Positions 28,450 through 38,714 are shown, numbered from the stretch's first letter. The stretch is 40,357 nucleotides of DNA from an uncultured bacterium (GCA_937870675.1 CALMZN010000002.1:1-40357); one strand, 5' to 3'. Translations and numbers: made by a program. The notes: a model not told the origin generated them from the letters alone.

Positions 28450-30184
28450 AAATAAAATCAATAAAAAAACGTGGTTAGGCGCCGTAGTTTTGGCGTTATT
28501 TTTTATTTTTGGTCATCAGGTTAAGGCGCAAGCGGCCAGCCTTTATTTTAGTCCGTCAGCTGGATCTTATACAGTAGGGAAAACTTTTAGCACGGCTGTT
28601 TATGTTTCGTCAGCCAGTCAAGCAATCAATGCTGTCTCGGGTGTAATCCGTTTTCCCAGCGATCTGTTGGAGGTGACTAGTGTTTCCAAGTCCGGATCAG
28701 TATTGACTTTTTGGGTGCAAGAGCCATCGTATTCCAATAGTAATGGCGAGATAAATTTTGAAGGCATAGTGATGAACCCGGGTTTTACCGGAACTGGTGG
28801 CAAGATTATAACCATCACTTTCAAAACCAAGACCGCTGGTGTCGCCAATTTGAGTTTGGGCAGTGGTTCGGTTTTGGCCAATGACGGTCAGGGGACCAAT
28901 ATTATTAATTCTTTGGGTACAGCCAGATTTAATATTGAAGCTAAGCAAGTGGGACCAGCCGCTCCTGAAGGGGAAACGCCGTCAGAATCAGTCGGCACGC
29001 CACCTGCCCCCAAGATTGAATCCAGCACTCATCCTGATCCCAATGCTTGGTACGCCAACAATAACCCAGAATTTTCTTGGGTCTTGGCCAAAGATATTAC
29101 TTCGGCCAGCTTATTGGTCAGCAATAAACCCCAAGATGTCCCCAGCATCAACTATACACCAGCGATTAGTAGCAAAAGTTTGGCCGGCATTGATGACGGC
29201 GCTTGGTATTTACACATACGTTTGCGCAACAAATTGGGCTGGGGCGGAACGACGCACTATCGTTTTCAAATTGATCGAACCAATCCGGAATATTTAAATA
29301 TCAAAATGTTGGATCGGGCAAATTTGACCGAGGCGAGCTTAAAATTTATTTTTGATGCCTTTGATGCTGCTTCTGGCATTGAAAAATATGAAATCCAAAT
29401 GGATAACAATGATACCATCAAATGGATTGATGATGGCAGTCATGTCTATACCACCGAATCACTAGTTCCAGGCCGGCACACAATGATAGTCAAGGCCATT
29501 GATCGCGCTGGTAATTTTGTGGCTAATTTTGTGGAATTCAACATTGAAGCCATTAATGCGCCGGTGATTACTTATTATCCCACCAGTTTGACGAGCAAGG
29601 ATATATTTTTGGTCAAAGGCGAGACTTACACCAATGCCAAAGTTTTTATTTCTATTCGTCGCGATCACGATGAGCCACAAAAATTTGAAACCCAAGCTGA
29701 TGAAAACGGCAAGTTCACTTTTGTGGCGGATGATAAATTATCGGACGGCATTTATCACTTCTGGGCAGAGGCAATGGATAGTAAGGGGGCCCGCAGTCTC
29801 CCCACGCAACAATACCGCTTTATGGTCGAGCAGCCAAAATTTATCCGCATCGGTTCCCTTGCTATCAGTTTCTTGTCAGTAATAATTTCTTTGATCGCCC
29901 TACTCTTGGGCTTAGTAATGTTTTGGGGTTATTCAATGAGAAAAGCTAAGACCATCAGTCGTCGCGTGAAAAAAGAGACCGTAGAAGCTAGCACGGTTTT
30001 GCATCAAGAATTTCATAAGTTAAAGGACAATGTCAAGAAGCAGTTGACTTCCATAGAGTGCGCTGGCAAAAAACGCGCTCTAACCAAAGAGGAGGCGAAG
30101 CTATTAAAGAAATTAAGCGCAGATTTGACGGTGGCCGAAGATAAAGTGGCCAAAGAAATTTCTGATATCAAAAAACAAGTATAG
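28418..30184 (+). CDS. Cohesin-domain membrane-anchored protein with Ig/FN3-like repeats and cytoplasmic coiled-coil tail
   Basis: LYFSPSAGSYTVGKTFSTAVYVSSASQAINAVSGVIRFPSDLLEVTSV...; TM near LAISFLSVIISLIALLLGLVMFW; charged C-terminus; overlaps the upstream ORF by 32 nt. Confidence 0.8.
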   Translation: MADRQTKIKVKNKINKKTWLGAVVLALFFIFGHQVKAQAASLYFSPSAGSYTVGKTFSTAVYVSSASQAINAVSGVIRFPSDLLEVTSVSKSGSVLTFWVQEPSYSNSNGEINFEGIVMNPGFTGTGGKIITITFKTKTAGVANLSLGSGSVLANDGQGTNIINSLGTARFNIEAKQVGPAAPEGETPSESVGTPPAPKIESSTHPDPNAWYANNNPEFSWVLAKDITSASLLVSNKPQDVPSINYTPAISSKSLAGIDDGAWYLHIRLRNKLGWGGTTHYRFQIDRTNPEYLNIKMLDRANLTEASLKFIFDAFDAASGIEKYEIQMDNNDTIKWIDDGSHVYTTESLVPGRHTMIVKAIDRAGNFVANFVEFNIEAINAPVITYYPTSLTSKDIFLVKGETYTNAKVFISIRRDHDEPQKFETQADENGKFTFVADDKLSDGIYHFWAEAMDSKGARSLPTQQYRFMVEQPKFIRIGSLAISFLSVIISLIALLLGLVMFWGYSMRKAKTISRRVKKETVEASTVLHQEFHKLKDNVKKQLTSIECAGKKRALTKEEAKLLKKLSADLTVAEDKVAKEISDIKKQV

Positions 30185-30210
30185 TTTTTAATTGCTAAAT
30201 AAATTTATAA

Positions 30211-30250
30211 CAGCCCTGCACCGCCTGGTACAGGGCTGGCTTGTTTTTTT
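30211..30250. terminator. Rho-independent terminator between convergent genes
   Basis: cagccctg-caccgcctggta-cagggctg followed by gcttgttttttt. Confidence 0.75.
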
Positions 30251-30259
30251 GGTCAAATT

Positions 30260-30871
30260 TTACTGACAGCTAGTTGTCGGCAGGCCATTAACTTGGCTGA
30301 CCCAGAAAGAAGTTGAATGACTGCAGTAGCCACTAAAAGGATCATTGCCTGGGTAGGCGTATTTTCTGACTTCAAAATGCAAGTGCGGACCAGAGGAGTT
30401 GCCAGATGAACCGCTTTTGGCAATGCCTGCTCCGCATAGCACGGACATTGGCCAGACAGCAGTATCTAGCTGTAGGTGGGCGTAGAGTGTCACCCAGCCA
30501 ATACCGTCGGTCAAAATTCCTTCATGATCAATGCGAACATTGTTGCCATAGCCACCGCCACAAGTACTGCCCAAGTAGCCGTAGGTCGGACAGCCGTTAT
30601 AGCGGTAGTAGAGCCCGCCGACTGCTGAAGCATAGACAGGCGTACCCACTGCCGTGGCTAGGTCAGTGCCGGCATGTCCTTCATAAGTGCCGCTAGTGAC
30701 GCAGGTGTATTTTCTTAGACCTAGGCCAGCTTGGTTGTCATAAAAAGAGCTAAATACCGGTGTGGCGCTGATTGGTCGGCGGAATTTTGGCTCGGCCTTA
30801 GCTTGCGGGGCCAAAAACCAGAACATGGCCAATAGCAAAAATAAGCTCACGCTTTTCTTTAAAATTTTCAT
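30260..30871 (-). CDS. M23 family metallopeptidase (LytM-like)
   Basis: Signal peptide; GHAGTDLATAVGTPVYAS, LYAHLQ, SSGPHLHFEVR. Confidence 0.9.
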   Translation of the reverse strand: MKILKKSVSLFLLLAMFWFLAPQAKAEPKFRRPISATPVFSSFYDNQAGLGLRKYTCVTSGTYEGHAGTDLATAVGTPVYASAVGGLYYRYNGCPTYGYLGSTCGGGYGNNVRIDHEGILTDGIGWVTLYAHLQLDTAVWPMSVLCGAGIAKSGSSGNSSGPHLHFEVRKYAYPGNDPFSGYCSHSTSFWVSQVNGLPTTSCQ

Positions 30872-30875
30872 AAGT

Positions 30876-31871
30876 TTATTTTTTTATAATTTTACCAGTT
30901 AAATCGACATTGATACTTTGGACGCTAGTTTGCTGGCTGTTGTTTAATATTACATTTACAACTTGGCCATTTTGACTCCAAGTCGCTTCTTGTCCATAGG
31001 TCAAAAATTTGCCAGTCAGCTGGTTTTTTTCGGCGTTGAATTGGTTGAGCCAGATAGCGTGGTCGGACTCATAGAGCAACATAGTGCCATCAGGCGACCA
31101 AATTGGTTTTTCAGAGGGCATAGGCAGGCCATTATCTTTGATGTAGTAGAGCCCAAAATTAGACAGCTGTTTTTTGTTTTGGCCGTCACGGTCAATGACA
31201 AAATGCGAGCTAGTGCCTTGGTCATTGGTAGAAAAGAAAAGCACCTTTTGTCCGTCAGGAGTCCAGAGGGGGAGCCAGTCCTCCCACCTGTTGGTTATTC
31301 TTACTTCTTGTCTAGTATCCAGATCCAAGACAGTCAGACCGAGCGCTTGGTCAGTGTAAGGCGCTATCCAGTCGGGGTTTAATTTTTGATAAACCATAAA
31401 CCGCCCGTCTAACGACAAATCAGGCGAAAAAACTTTGTCCATGATTTTTTCTTGGCTTGACTGATTGATATCATGGCGCCAGAGATTTTGCTGGGCATCA
31501 GTGAAATAGATTAGCGTATTTTTGGGATCCAAGTCAGCCCAGCGCACCAAATCATTGGATATTTTTTGCTCACTCTTGTCTAGTAAGTTGATCAAAAATA
31601 AATTAGTTCCGCCAGTGCTTTCGCTATTAGCAACAACTTCTCCTTCCCAGGCCTTGCCCACTAGAGCATAGTGGCTGTTGTAGTCAAACAGGATTTTTAA
31701 ATCAGCTTGGTTGGTAAATTGTTTTTTTTCTAGGGCTTGGCTGGTTGAATAAAGGTTGCCGTTTAGGATAGTCAATTTTTCGGCTTGGGCTTTTTGGCTT
31801 GGGCGAATGAAATACGCTCCTAGCAGTAGGGTCAAGCTCAAGACCAATGGTATTATTAATTTTAGCTTCAT
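30876..31871 (-). CDS. TolB-like/WD40-type beta-propeller secreted protein
   Basis: Repeats such as PLWTPDGQKVLFFSTNDQ and PIWSPDGTMLLYESDH; N-terminal signal. Confidence 0.75.
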   Translation of the reverse strand: MKLKLIIPLVLSLTLLLGAYFIRPSQKAQAEKLTILNGNLYSTSQALEKKQFTNQADLKILFDYNSHYALVGKAWEGEVVANSESTGGTNLFLINLLDKSEQKISNDLVRWADLDPKNTLIYFTDAQQNLWRHDINQSSQEKIMDKVFSPDLSLDGRFMVYQKLNPDWIAPYTDQALGLTVLDLDTRQEVRITNRWEDWLPLWTPDGQKVLFFSTNDQGTSSHFVIDRDGQNKKQLSNFGLYYIKDNGLPMPSEKPIWSPDGTMLLYESDHAIWLNQFNAEKNQLTGKFLTYGQEATWSQNGQVVNVILNNSQQTSVQSINVDLTGKIIKK

Positions 31872-31889
31872 AAGATTTTATTTAATTTA

Positions 31890-32042
31890 ATAAAAAAACT
31901 CAAAAATACTTTTGAGTCAAGGAGGAGAGTGGTTGTAAAAAATAAAAACACCTAGTTCAAACAGAACCTGATCTAAGGGCCTGTTTGCCTTCAGTGCTAA
32001 ATCGCTTTTCATCTTACTTTTCTTACTAGAATTTTAGCTTAT
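31890..32042 (-). ncRNA. Candidate short transcript (structured sRNA or 31-aa peptide mRNA)
   Basis: Minus-strand TTGACA (32071-32076), N16, TATTTT (32049-32054); terminator actcaaaa-gta-tttttgagttttttta; internal ORF 32012->31917 (MKSDLALKANRPLDQVLFELGVFIFYNHSPP*). Confidence 0.45.
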
Positions 32043-32143
32043 TTAAAAAAAATAGGCAAGGAGCGCATTTTGTCAAACAAATTGCTTGATTCGCCATTTT
32101 TGGCTATAATAACAGTATATTGAATAAGTAATGGGTTTATGGT

Positions 32144-32320
32144 ATGAAACCACCAAAATTTTTTATCATTATCATTATTTTTTTGATAACCGTTTTTTTG
32201 CTAGCCGGCTTGATGTGGTTGCGTGGCGATGAAGACGCTTGGTTATGTGTAGGGGGTCAGTGGGTGCGTCACGGCAATCCCAGCGTTTCTCAACCAACAA
32301 CACCTTGTGATAACAAATAA
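32144..32320 (+). CDS. Small secreted/membrane protein (58 aa), not in supplied ORF track
   Basis: MKPPKFFIIIIIFLITVFLLAGLMWLRGDEDAWLCVGGQWVRHGNPSVSQPTTPCDNK*; TATAAT at 32105-32110 upstream. Confidence 0.65.
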   Translation: MKPPKFFIIIIIFLITVFLLAGLMWLRGDEDAWLCVGGQWVRHGNPSVSQPTTPCDNK

Positions 32321-32403
32321 ATTTTATGGATACAGAGAAAAAAGCATTCAACTGTGTAGCCATCATCTTGTCTTATGCTATTTTATTAATTAACTAAAAA
32401 AAT

Positions 32404-33363
32404 ATGGATAATACAAAAAACAATTCAGCGAAGTTTGCGTTTCTTTATTTATTATCACTGGTGGCTTTGGGCTTTGTGTCCGTCAACGTTGGGCAGATTA
32501 TTTTTCAATTGATCAACAAATACATTGTTGATATTTTGAGTCAGAACAACGCGGCTTTTTCTTCGGATATTTTAAAGTTTGCCATTGCCTCATTGGTGAT
32601 TGCCACACCAACTTATTATTTTTGTAATAAGTTTATTTATGGCAGTTTGTACAAAGGCGAGCTAGACAAAGAATCAGGCGTGCGCAAGTGGCTGACTTAT
32701 TTGATTATTTTTATCGCCTTCTTGGTGATGATTGGTTCTTTGATTGCTATCTTGGTTAATTTCTTAAACGGCGCTCTGACCACCCAGATTATCCTCAAAT
32801 CCTTGACCACTCTGGTTATTTCTGGCATTGTTTTTTCCTTTTATTTTTATGATATTAGACGGGAAAAAACTGCTGATTATAAAGATAAAATTATAAAAAT
32901 ATACTTTTTTGCTTCACTGGCAGTGATTGTCCTTACTTTTGTGGCTTCGCTGTTTATAGTAGAGTCCCCTCAAGTAGCTAGAAACAGGCAAATTGACCAA
33001 AGAGTGTTGAGTAATTTTAACGAGCTAGACAATAATTTGAGTAATTATTATCAAATCTATAAAAAATTACCAGCAGATTTTTCTGCCCTAAAAGCAGAGT
33101 ATAAATATATTAGCGATGATTTATTAAAAAATCCTAAGACCCAAGAAATGTTCACATATCAAGTCAAGGGAGACAGGGAGTATGAATTGTGCGCTACTTT
33201 TTTGACTGACGCTTCGGCTAATATTCAAAACAAAGATATGGCTTATTATTATGATACGCGCTGGCCACATGGTATTGGCTATCAATGTTTGACTCAAAAA
33301 GTGCAGATCTTCAACAAAGACGGCTCGTTAGTAGAACCAGTGCCAGCAGTGCCATTCAGATAA
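32404..33363 (+). CDS. DUF5671-like membrane protein
   Basis: N-terminal AFLYLLSLVALGFVSVNVGQIIFQLINKYI and several TM segments; soluble C-terminal region. Confidence 0.6.
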   Translation: MDNTKNNSAKFAFLYLLSLVALGFVSVNVGQIIFQLINKYIVDILSQNNAAFSSDILKFAIASLVIATPTYYFCNKFIYGSLYKGELDKESGVRKWLTYLIIFIAFLVMIGSLIAILVNFLNGALTTQIILKSLTTLVISGIVFSFYFYDIRREKTADYKDKIIKIYFFASLAVIVLTFVASLFIVESPQVARNRQIDQRVLSNFNELDNNLSNYYQIYKKLPADFSALKAEYKYISDDLLKNPKTQEMFTYQVKGDREYELCATFLTDASANIQNKDMAYYYDTRWPHGIGYQCLTQKVQIFNKDGSLVEPVPAVPFR

Positions 33364-33508
33364 TAATGGCTAAATATTTTACTAGTTATCTAAAAATACC
33401 AATTGGTCTGTTGGCAATTACTGCCACGGACCAATTTGTTATAGTAGTAGATTTTGTGACTCACAAAAAGGTTTTGACTAAAAATCGCATTTCGCTTAAT
33501 ATAAGCTT

Positions 33509-35296
33509 ATGCAGAACCCAGTGGAAGAAATAAAAGCCAAGTTGGATGTAGCCGATATTATCTCTACCTATATTACTTTGAGTTCAACTGGCTCCAATCT
33601 CAAAGCGCGCTGTCCCTTTCACAATGAAAAAACAGCCAGTTTTATGGTTTCTCGGGAAAAGCAAATCTGGCATTGTTTTGGCTGTGGCAAGGGCGGGGAT
33701 ATTTTTACCTTTATTCAGGAATATGAGGGCTTGAGTTTTTCGGAAGCTATCAAGCTGTTGGCTGAGAAAGCCAATGTTTCTTTGGCCGGCTATCAAACAT
33801 TACCCAAAGAAAATTTTAATCTTTTGTTTGAAATAAATCATTTGATTTCGGAAAAATATCAAGCCAATCTTTTTGATAAAAGTGAAACTAGCGCCAAAGT
33901 TTTGGACTATCTTTTGTCGCGGGGCTTGACTATAGACAGTATAAAAAAATGGAATCTTGGTTTGAGTACTGAGTCCTGGGATGAAGCTTTACAGTATTTG
34001 AAAGCCAAGAAATTTTCCGATACTGATATTTTTCAAGCTGGCATATCAGTCAAAAAAAAAGATGGCAGTGGCTATGTGGATCGCTTTCGCAAGCGACTGA
34101 TGTTTCCCATATTTGACACGGCTGGGCGAGTAGTGGCTTTTACTTCGCGTACTTTGCAGGGCATTGTCTATCAGGATGAAGATTTTGGCGGTAAGTATAT
34201 CAATAGCCCGCAGACCAATATCTATGACAAAAGCAAAATACTATATGGCTGGCATTTAGCCAAAGCCACGATCAAGCAAAAAGATTATTTGATTATTGTG
34301 GAAGGCAATCTTGACGCTATTTTGAGCCAGCAAGCTGGCACCACCAATACCGTGGCCGTATCTGGCACAGCCCTGACCATTGATCACTTGAAGCTAATCA
34401 AGCGTTATACTAAGAATGTCATCTTGGCTTTTGATGGTGATATGGCTGGCTCCAATGCCGCTTTGCGTAGTATCACTTTGGCTTGGGCTCAAGAAATGAA
34501 TATGAAAATTTTGGTCTTGCCGACAAACCAAGATCCAGCTGATATAGTAAAGAGCGACAAAAATTTATGGTTGAAACTAGTGCGTGATTCTATCCAAGTG
34601 ATGGATTATTATTTTCAGCGGATTTTATCTGGCGTGGACTTGAATCGCGCTGATCACAAAAAAATAGCGGTGCAAAAATTATTGCCGATTATAAAATATC
34701 TAAAAAGCGCGGTTGAGCAATCTCATTATTTGCAACTATTAGCTGATAAATTACATTTGCCCTTGGATATTTTGCAGAGCGATCTCAAACAGGTTAGCAG
34801 TTTCTTGGAAAATGTTCGGCCCGAAAAAAAGGTCATAGCTATCAAAAAACCAAGCGTTAGTTTTTTAAGCGAAGAATTATTGGGTATTGTATTTTTTCGA
34901 AACAATTATCTAGAGCGTCTAGTCAATGAGCTGGAGCCAGAAATGATGGAAGAGAGTTTATTGGATCTTTACAAAAAGGTAATAATCTATTATACTAAGC
35001 AACGTAATTTAGATAATTTTATTGATTCGGCTGATTTGGAAGCCGAAACAAAACAGCAGTATATTCGTCTATTAATGTCGGCCGAGCAGAACATGGCTGA
35101 TTTATCAGGTCAAGAGCTAGACAGCAATTTCAATGTTTCCTTGGAAAGATTGAAAAGCAATAGATTCCAAGAGCGCCGTCAGCTTTTGATCGAACAATTG
35201 CGTCAGGCCGAGCTAAAAAATGACGCCATAGCTCAAGATCAAATTACTCATCAAATTAATTTATTAAATAAGGAAATAACTAAACTACAGCGCTAA
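33509..35296 (+). CDS. dnaG: DNA primase
   Basis: [34 protein letters not shown] zinc motif; [16 protein letters not shown] and [11 protein letters not shown]. Confidence 0.96.
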   Translation: MQNPVEEIKAKLDVADIISTYITLSSTGSNLKARCPFHNEKTASFMVSREKQIWHCFGCGKGGDIFTFIQEYEGLSFSEAIKLLAEKANVSLAGYQTLPKENFNLLFEINHLISEKYQANLFDKSETSAKVLDYLLSRGLTIDSIKKWNLGLSTESWDEALQYLKAKKFSDTDIFQAGISVKKKDGSGYVDRFRKRLMFPIFDTAGRVVAFTSRTLQGIVYQDEDFGGKYINSPQTNIYDKSKILYGWHLAKATIKQKDYLIIVEGNLDAILSQQAGTTNTVAVSGTALTIDHLKLIKRYTKNVILAFDGDMAGSNAALRSITLAWAQEMNMKILVLPTNQDPADIVKSDKNLWLKLVRDSIQVMDYYFQRILSGVDLNRADHKKIAVQKLLPIIKYLKSAVEQSHYLQLLADKLHLPLDILQSDLKQVSSFLENVRPEKKVIAIKKPSVSFLSEELLGIVFFRNNYLERLVNELEPEMMEESLLDLYKKVIIYYTKQRNLDNFIDSADLEAETKQQYIRLLMSAEQNMADLSGQELDSNFNVSLERLKSNRFQERRQLLIEQLRQAELKNDAIAQDQITHQINLLNKEITKLQR

Positions 35297-36594
35297 TGAC
35301 GACTGTAAAAAAGGCCAAAAGCCACAAAAAATTGAATAAAAAATCTAAAACTGCTGTCAAACACAGCAGACCCAAGCCGCACAAGGCAAAAGCAACGCCG
35401 AAAAAAAAATCGGCGAAAAAAAATTTAGGCCTCAAGAGGACTAAGCCCGCAAAAAAATTAGTCACTAAAAAAAGTAAAGTAATAGTCAAAGTAAAAAGCC
35501 CCAAAGCTGAGTTAAGCGATGAGGTTATTCAAGCTTTGTTAAAAAAAACCCACTCCCGAGGATTTGTCACTCAGGAGGAAATTTTGCGCACTTTTACTGA
35601 TGTGGAGGACTACGTTGGTAAGTACGAAGAATTTTTGGATAAATTAGAGGACTTAGCCATTCAGGTGATTTCCACGGAAGGTAATATTTTGGATTCTGGC
35701 ATCAAAGGCGAGGATATTGTGTCCAAATCAGGCATCCAAGCTGATGAAAAGCGCGGTGATCTGACGGACATTGCCGCCGACTCTATTCAGATGTATTTGC
35801 GGGAGATTGGCAAAGTGACTCTGCTGGTGCAAGAAGAAGAAATGATGCTGGCCAAGCGCAAAGAAAAGGGCGACTTGGAAGCCAAGAAAAAATTGATTGA
35901 GTCCAACTTGAGGTTGGTGGTCAGTATTGCCAAAAAATTCACTGGCCGCTCTTTGACTTTACTAGATTTGATTCAAGAAGGAAATATTGGTTTGTTTCGG
36001 GCGGTAGAAAAATTTGATTATCGCAAGGGTTTCAAATTTTCTACTTATGCTACTTGGTGGATTAGGCAAGCCATCACTCGCGCTCTAGCTGACCAATCAC
36101 GCACTATCCGTATTCCAGTGCACATGGTCGAAACCATCAATCGTTTTAATCAAATTGAGCGTCGTCTGGTGCAGGAGCTGGGTCGTGATCCACTACCTGA
36201 GGAGATTGCCGTGGAAATGGGTGAGGATATTGATAAGATTAGACAGATTATCAAGATTTCCCAAGAGACCGTGTCCCTAGAGGCCTCAGTTGGCGATGAT
36301 GACGACGACAGCACTTTGGGTGATTTTATTGAGGATGAAAAAAATATCAGTCCAGATCGGGTGGCGGCCATGAAATTATTAAGCGATCATGTTCGTCATG
36401 TGATTTGCGACTTGACTCCGCGTGAGCAAAAAATTCTGGAAATGCGTTTTGGTTTGACCGATGGCGTGGCGCATACTTTGGAAGAGGTGGGTCAGGAATT
36501 TGGAGTGACCAGAGAGCGCATCAGGCAGATTGAAGCCAAAGCTCTAGAGCGCATCAAAAAACACGAAGATATGCGCAAACTTAGAGATTATTAA
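35296..36594 (+). CDS. rpoD: RNA polymerase primary sigma factor (sigma70) with Lys-rich N-terminal extension
   Basis: Region 2 ([45 protein letters not shown]) and region 4 ([24 protein letters not shown]); start overlaps dnaG stop (TAATG). Confidence 0.97.
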   Translation: MTTVKKAKSHKKLNKKSKTAVKHSRPKPHKAKATPKKKSAKKNLGLKRTKPAKKLVTKKSKVIVKVKSPKAELSDEVIQALLKKTHSRGFVTQEEILRTFTDVEDYVGKYEEFLDKLEDLAIQVISTEGNILDSGIKGEDIVSKSGIQADEKRGDLTDIAADSIQMYLREIGKVTLLVQEEEMMLAKRKEKGDLEAKKKLIESNLRLVVSIAKKFTGRSLTLLDLIQEGNIGLFRAVEKFDYRKGFKFSTYATWWIRQAITRALADQSRTIRIPVHMVETINRFNQIERRLVQELGRDPLPEEIAVEMGEDIDKIRQIIKISQETVSLEASVGDDDDDSTLGDFIEDEKNISPDRVAAMKLLSDHVRHVICDLTPREQKILEMRFGLTDGVAHTLEEVGQEFGVTRERIRQIEAKALERIKKHEDMRKLRDY

Positions 36595-36613
36595 TTATTA
36601 GTGATCTACAGAT

Positions 36614-37072
36614 ATGTTTATGACGGCCCACACTTCGGTGGCCTTGTGGCTGACTACCAAGTTGCTTAATCCTTGGCTGGCTTTTTTACTCGGCTTTGTC
36701 ATGCACTTTTTTTTGGATTTTTTACCGCACGGCGATAGTGATTTTGATTATCATAAGAAAAACGAGCATGAGCAGAAAATTTTTGAGCTCAAAATTGCGG
36801 CGATTGATGTTGTCTTTTCAGCTATACTGATATATTCTTTTTTGACATCCCAGATTGATTTCAATCAATGTATTTTGTTGGCCGCACTGGTTGGCTCTTG
36901 GATGCCGGATTGGATTTGGATGGCCAGTGATTATCTGCATTTAGGGTTCATGGGTTGGTACAATAGATTTCATGTCAAAGTGCACAATTTAATCGGTTAT
37001 GATTTTACTATGCCCTTTGGACTTACTTTTCAGATTCTAGTGACTATATTTTTTACAGCTTTAGTGTTTTAA
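36614..37072 (+). CDS. Membrane protein (metal-dependent hydrolase-like, hypothetical)
   Basis: AHTSVALWLTTKLL...HFFLDFLPHGDSD; TM segments. Confidence 0.5.
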   Translation: MFMTAHTSVALWLTTKLLNPWLAFLLGFVMHFFLDFLPHGDSDFDYHKKNEHEQKIFELKIAAIDVVFSAILIYSFLTSQIDFNQCILLAALVGSWMPDWIWMASDYLHLGFMGWYNRFHVKVHNLIGYDFTMPFGLTFQILVTIFFTALVF

Positions 37073-37073
37073 A

Positions 37074-38699
37074 ATGCGGAACAAGTTATTAAAACTTTAC
37101 CAAAACCAAATGTTTATTTGGTTTTGCTATTTATTAGTGGCTTGGCTTTTGTATTTTAGGGTACTGAACAATTTTTTTGTTAGCGATGATTTTCATTGGC
37201 TGTCGCTAGCCAAAAGCCGGCCTTGGGATTGGTCTATTTTTATTACCAATTATGAGGGTCTAAATTTAGGTGGCTCTTATAATCCACTGCTGTTTATTTT
37301 TTGGAAAGTGGTTTTTGGATTTTTTGGTTTGCACTATCAGTGGTATCACGCGATCAGTATATTTTTGCATGCCACCAACGCTTGGCTGGTCTATATTTTG
37401 GCCAAAAAATTGTTAGGCCAGTATCAAGTCAGAGCCGCTTATTGGGCCAGCTTGGGTGGCCTGTTTTTTCTGTTGTGGCCAGTGCAAGTTGAGGCCATTT
37501 CTTGGATTGCGGCTTGGCCGCATCTTTTTGGCACTTTATTTTATTTATTGTCTCTGATATTTTATCTGAAATTATTGCCAGCCAAAAAACGCTTGGCTTT
37601 ATTTTTGTCAGTCACTTTTTTTGTGTTGGGCTTGATGTGCAAAGAGATTGTCATGACCCTGCCCTTAGCTATTATTTTTATCAATTTATACTTAAAAAAT
37701 AAAATATTTAGCAAAAAAATATGGCCTTATTTTTTCTGCTTAATTATCTTTTTTATTTTACGTTGGCAAGCGACGGGGCAGTTTTTGGGCTATTATGGTC
37801 AAGCCAGTTTGGGACTGAAAATAAATGAATGGCTAGGGAATTTAGCGATTATTTTTTTGGCTTGGCCGAGCGCTGGTTATTTTCAGACAATTTTTTATAA
37901 AGTTTGGTATCATTATCTTTGGTTTTTGGCCCTTGTTTTGGTTTTGTTTTTGGTGGCGTATATATTTTATTTGTGGCGTTATAAAAATAAGCAACGGCTT
38001 TACCTTTTTCTTTTATTGATCTTAAGCTGTCTGCCAGTGTTGCCCTTGGGTTTGCACCGCACGACATTTGCCGGAGAAAGATATTTGTATTTGCCGACAG
38101 TTTTTTTTGTGATTTGGTTTATCTCACTGTTGGCTGATCTGAAACTGACCATCAACAAAAAAATGGCCATAATATTTTTTATGGCCTTTTGTTTTATGGT
38201 GATTATAAATGACAAAAATATAATTTGGTCAAAGGCCAGTGCTTTAAGTCGGCAGATAGTGGCCAGCTATGCTGATTTACATCTTGAGCCAGACACCAAA
38301 GTAATCAGTGTGGCTTTGCCTGATAATTTGCAAGGCGCAGAAGTTTTTAGAAATAATTTACAGCAAGCTCTGGAGCTATATTACCCGGGCAGTCATCCGC
38401 AGATTATGCCTTTACCGGTTTATGTGCAACTAAAAAATTATAATGTAAATCAAAATTTGTTGCGCTGGCGTACGGATGAGCGGGGTTGGTTTTTGGAAAG
38501 TATTGATCGCAGTTTTGTGGTCACTGGTCTGACATCTATTACAATCAATCAAGTATATTTTGAATTGTGGCATTATAATTATCAAAATTATACGGCGGAT
38601 CTAGCGCGTCTTATGCCAGAACCAGAGTTGCTTTCAGAACTGCGACAGGGGACAGTCAAATGGCTAAGTTTTGATAGGGGGAGATTGATAATTAAATAA
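37074..38699 (+). CDS. Polytopic membrane protein, glycosyltransferase-like (GT-C/PMT-type)
   Basis: Many TM segments; FFVSDDFHWLSLAK near N-terminus; WPVQVEAISWIAAWPHLFGTLFYLLSL; GERYLYLPTVFFVIW. Confidence 0.6.
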   Translation: MRNKLLKLYQNQMFIWFCYLLVAWLLYFRVLNNFFVSDDFHWLSLAKSRPWDWSIFITNYEGLNLGGSYNPLLFIFWKVVFGFFGLHYQWYHAISIFLHATNAWLVYILAKKLLGQYQVRAAYWASLGGLFFLLWPVQVEAISWIAAWPHLFGTLFYLLSLIFYLKLLPAKKRLALFLSVTFFVLGLMCKEIVMTLPLAIIFINLYLKNKIFSKKIWPYFFCLIIFFILRWQATGQFLGYYGQASLGLKINEWLGNLAIIFLAWPSAGYFQTIFYKVWYHYLWFLALVLVLFLVAYIFYLWRYKNKQRLYLFLLLILSCLPVLPLGLHRTTFAGERYLYLPTVFFVIWFISLLADLKLTINKKMAIIFFMAFCFMVIINDKNIIWSKASALSRQIVASYADLHLEPDTKVISVALPDNLQGAEVFRNNLQQALELYYPGSHPQIMPLPVYVQLKNYNVNQNLLRWRTDERGWFLESIDRSFVVTGLTSITINQVYFELWHYNYQNYTADLARLMPEPELLSELRQGTVKWLSFDRGRLIIK

Positions 38700-38714
38700 T
38701 ATTTTTAAAAAATA

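Noticed and set aside
28863-29297. 144-aa overlapping plus-strand ORF inside the second cohesin gene
   Set aside because: Out of frame with a convincing secreted protein; Pro/Leu-rich composition fits a shadow frame.
26507-30184. Classic cellulosome with enzymes
   Set aside because: No glycoside hydrolase domain recognised in the dockerin protein or neighbours; only the docking modules are supported.
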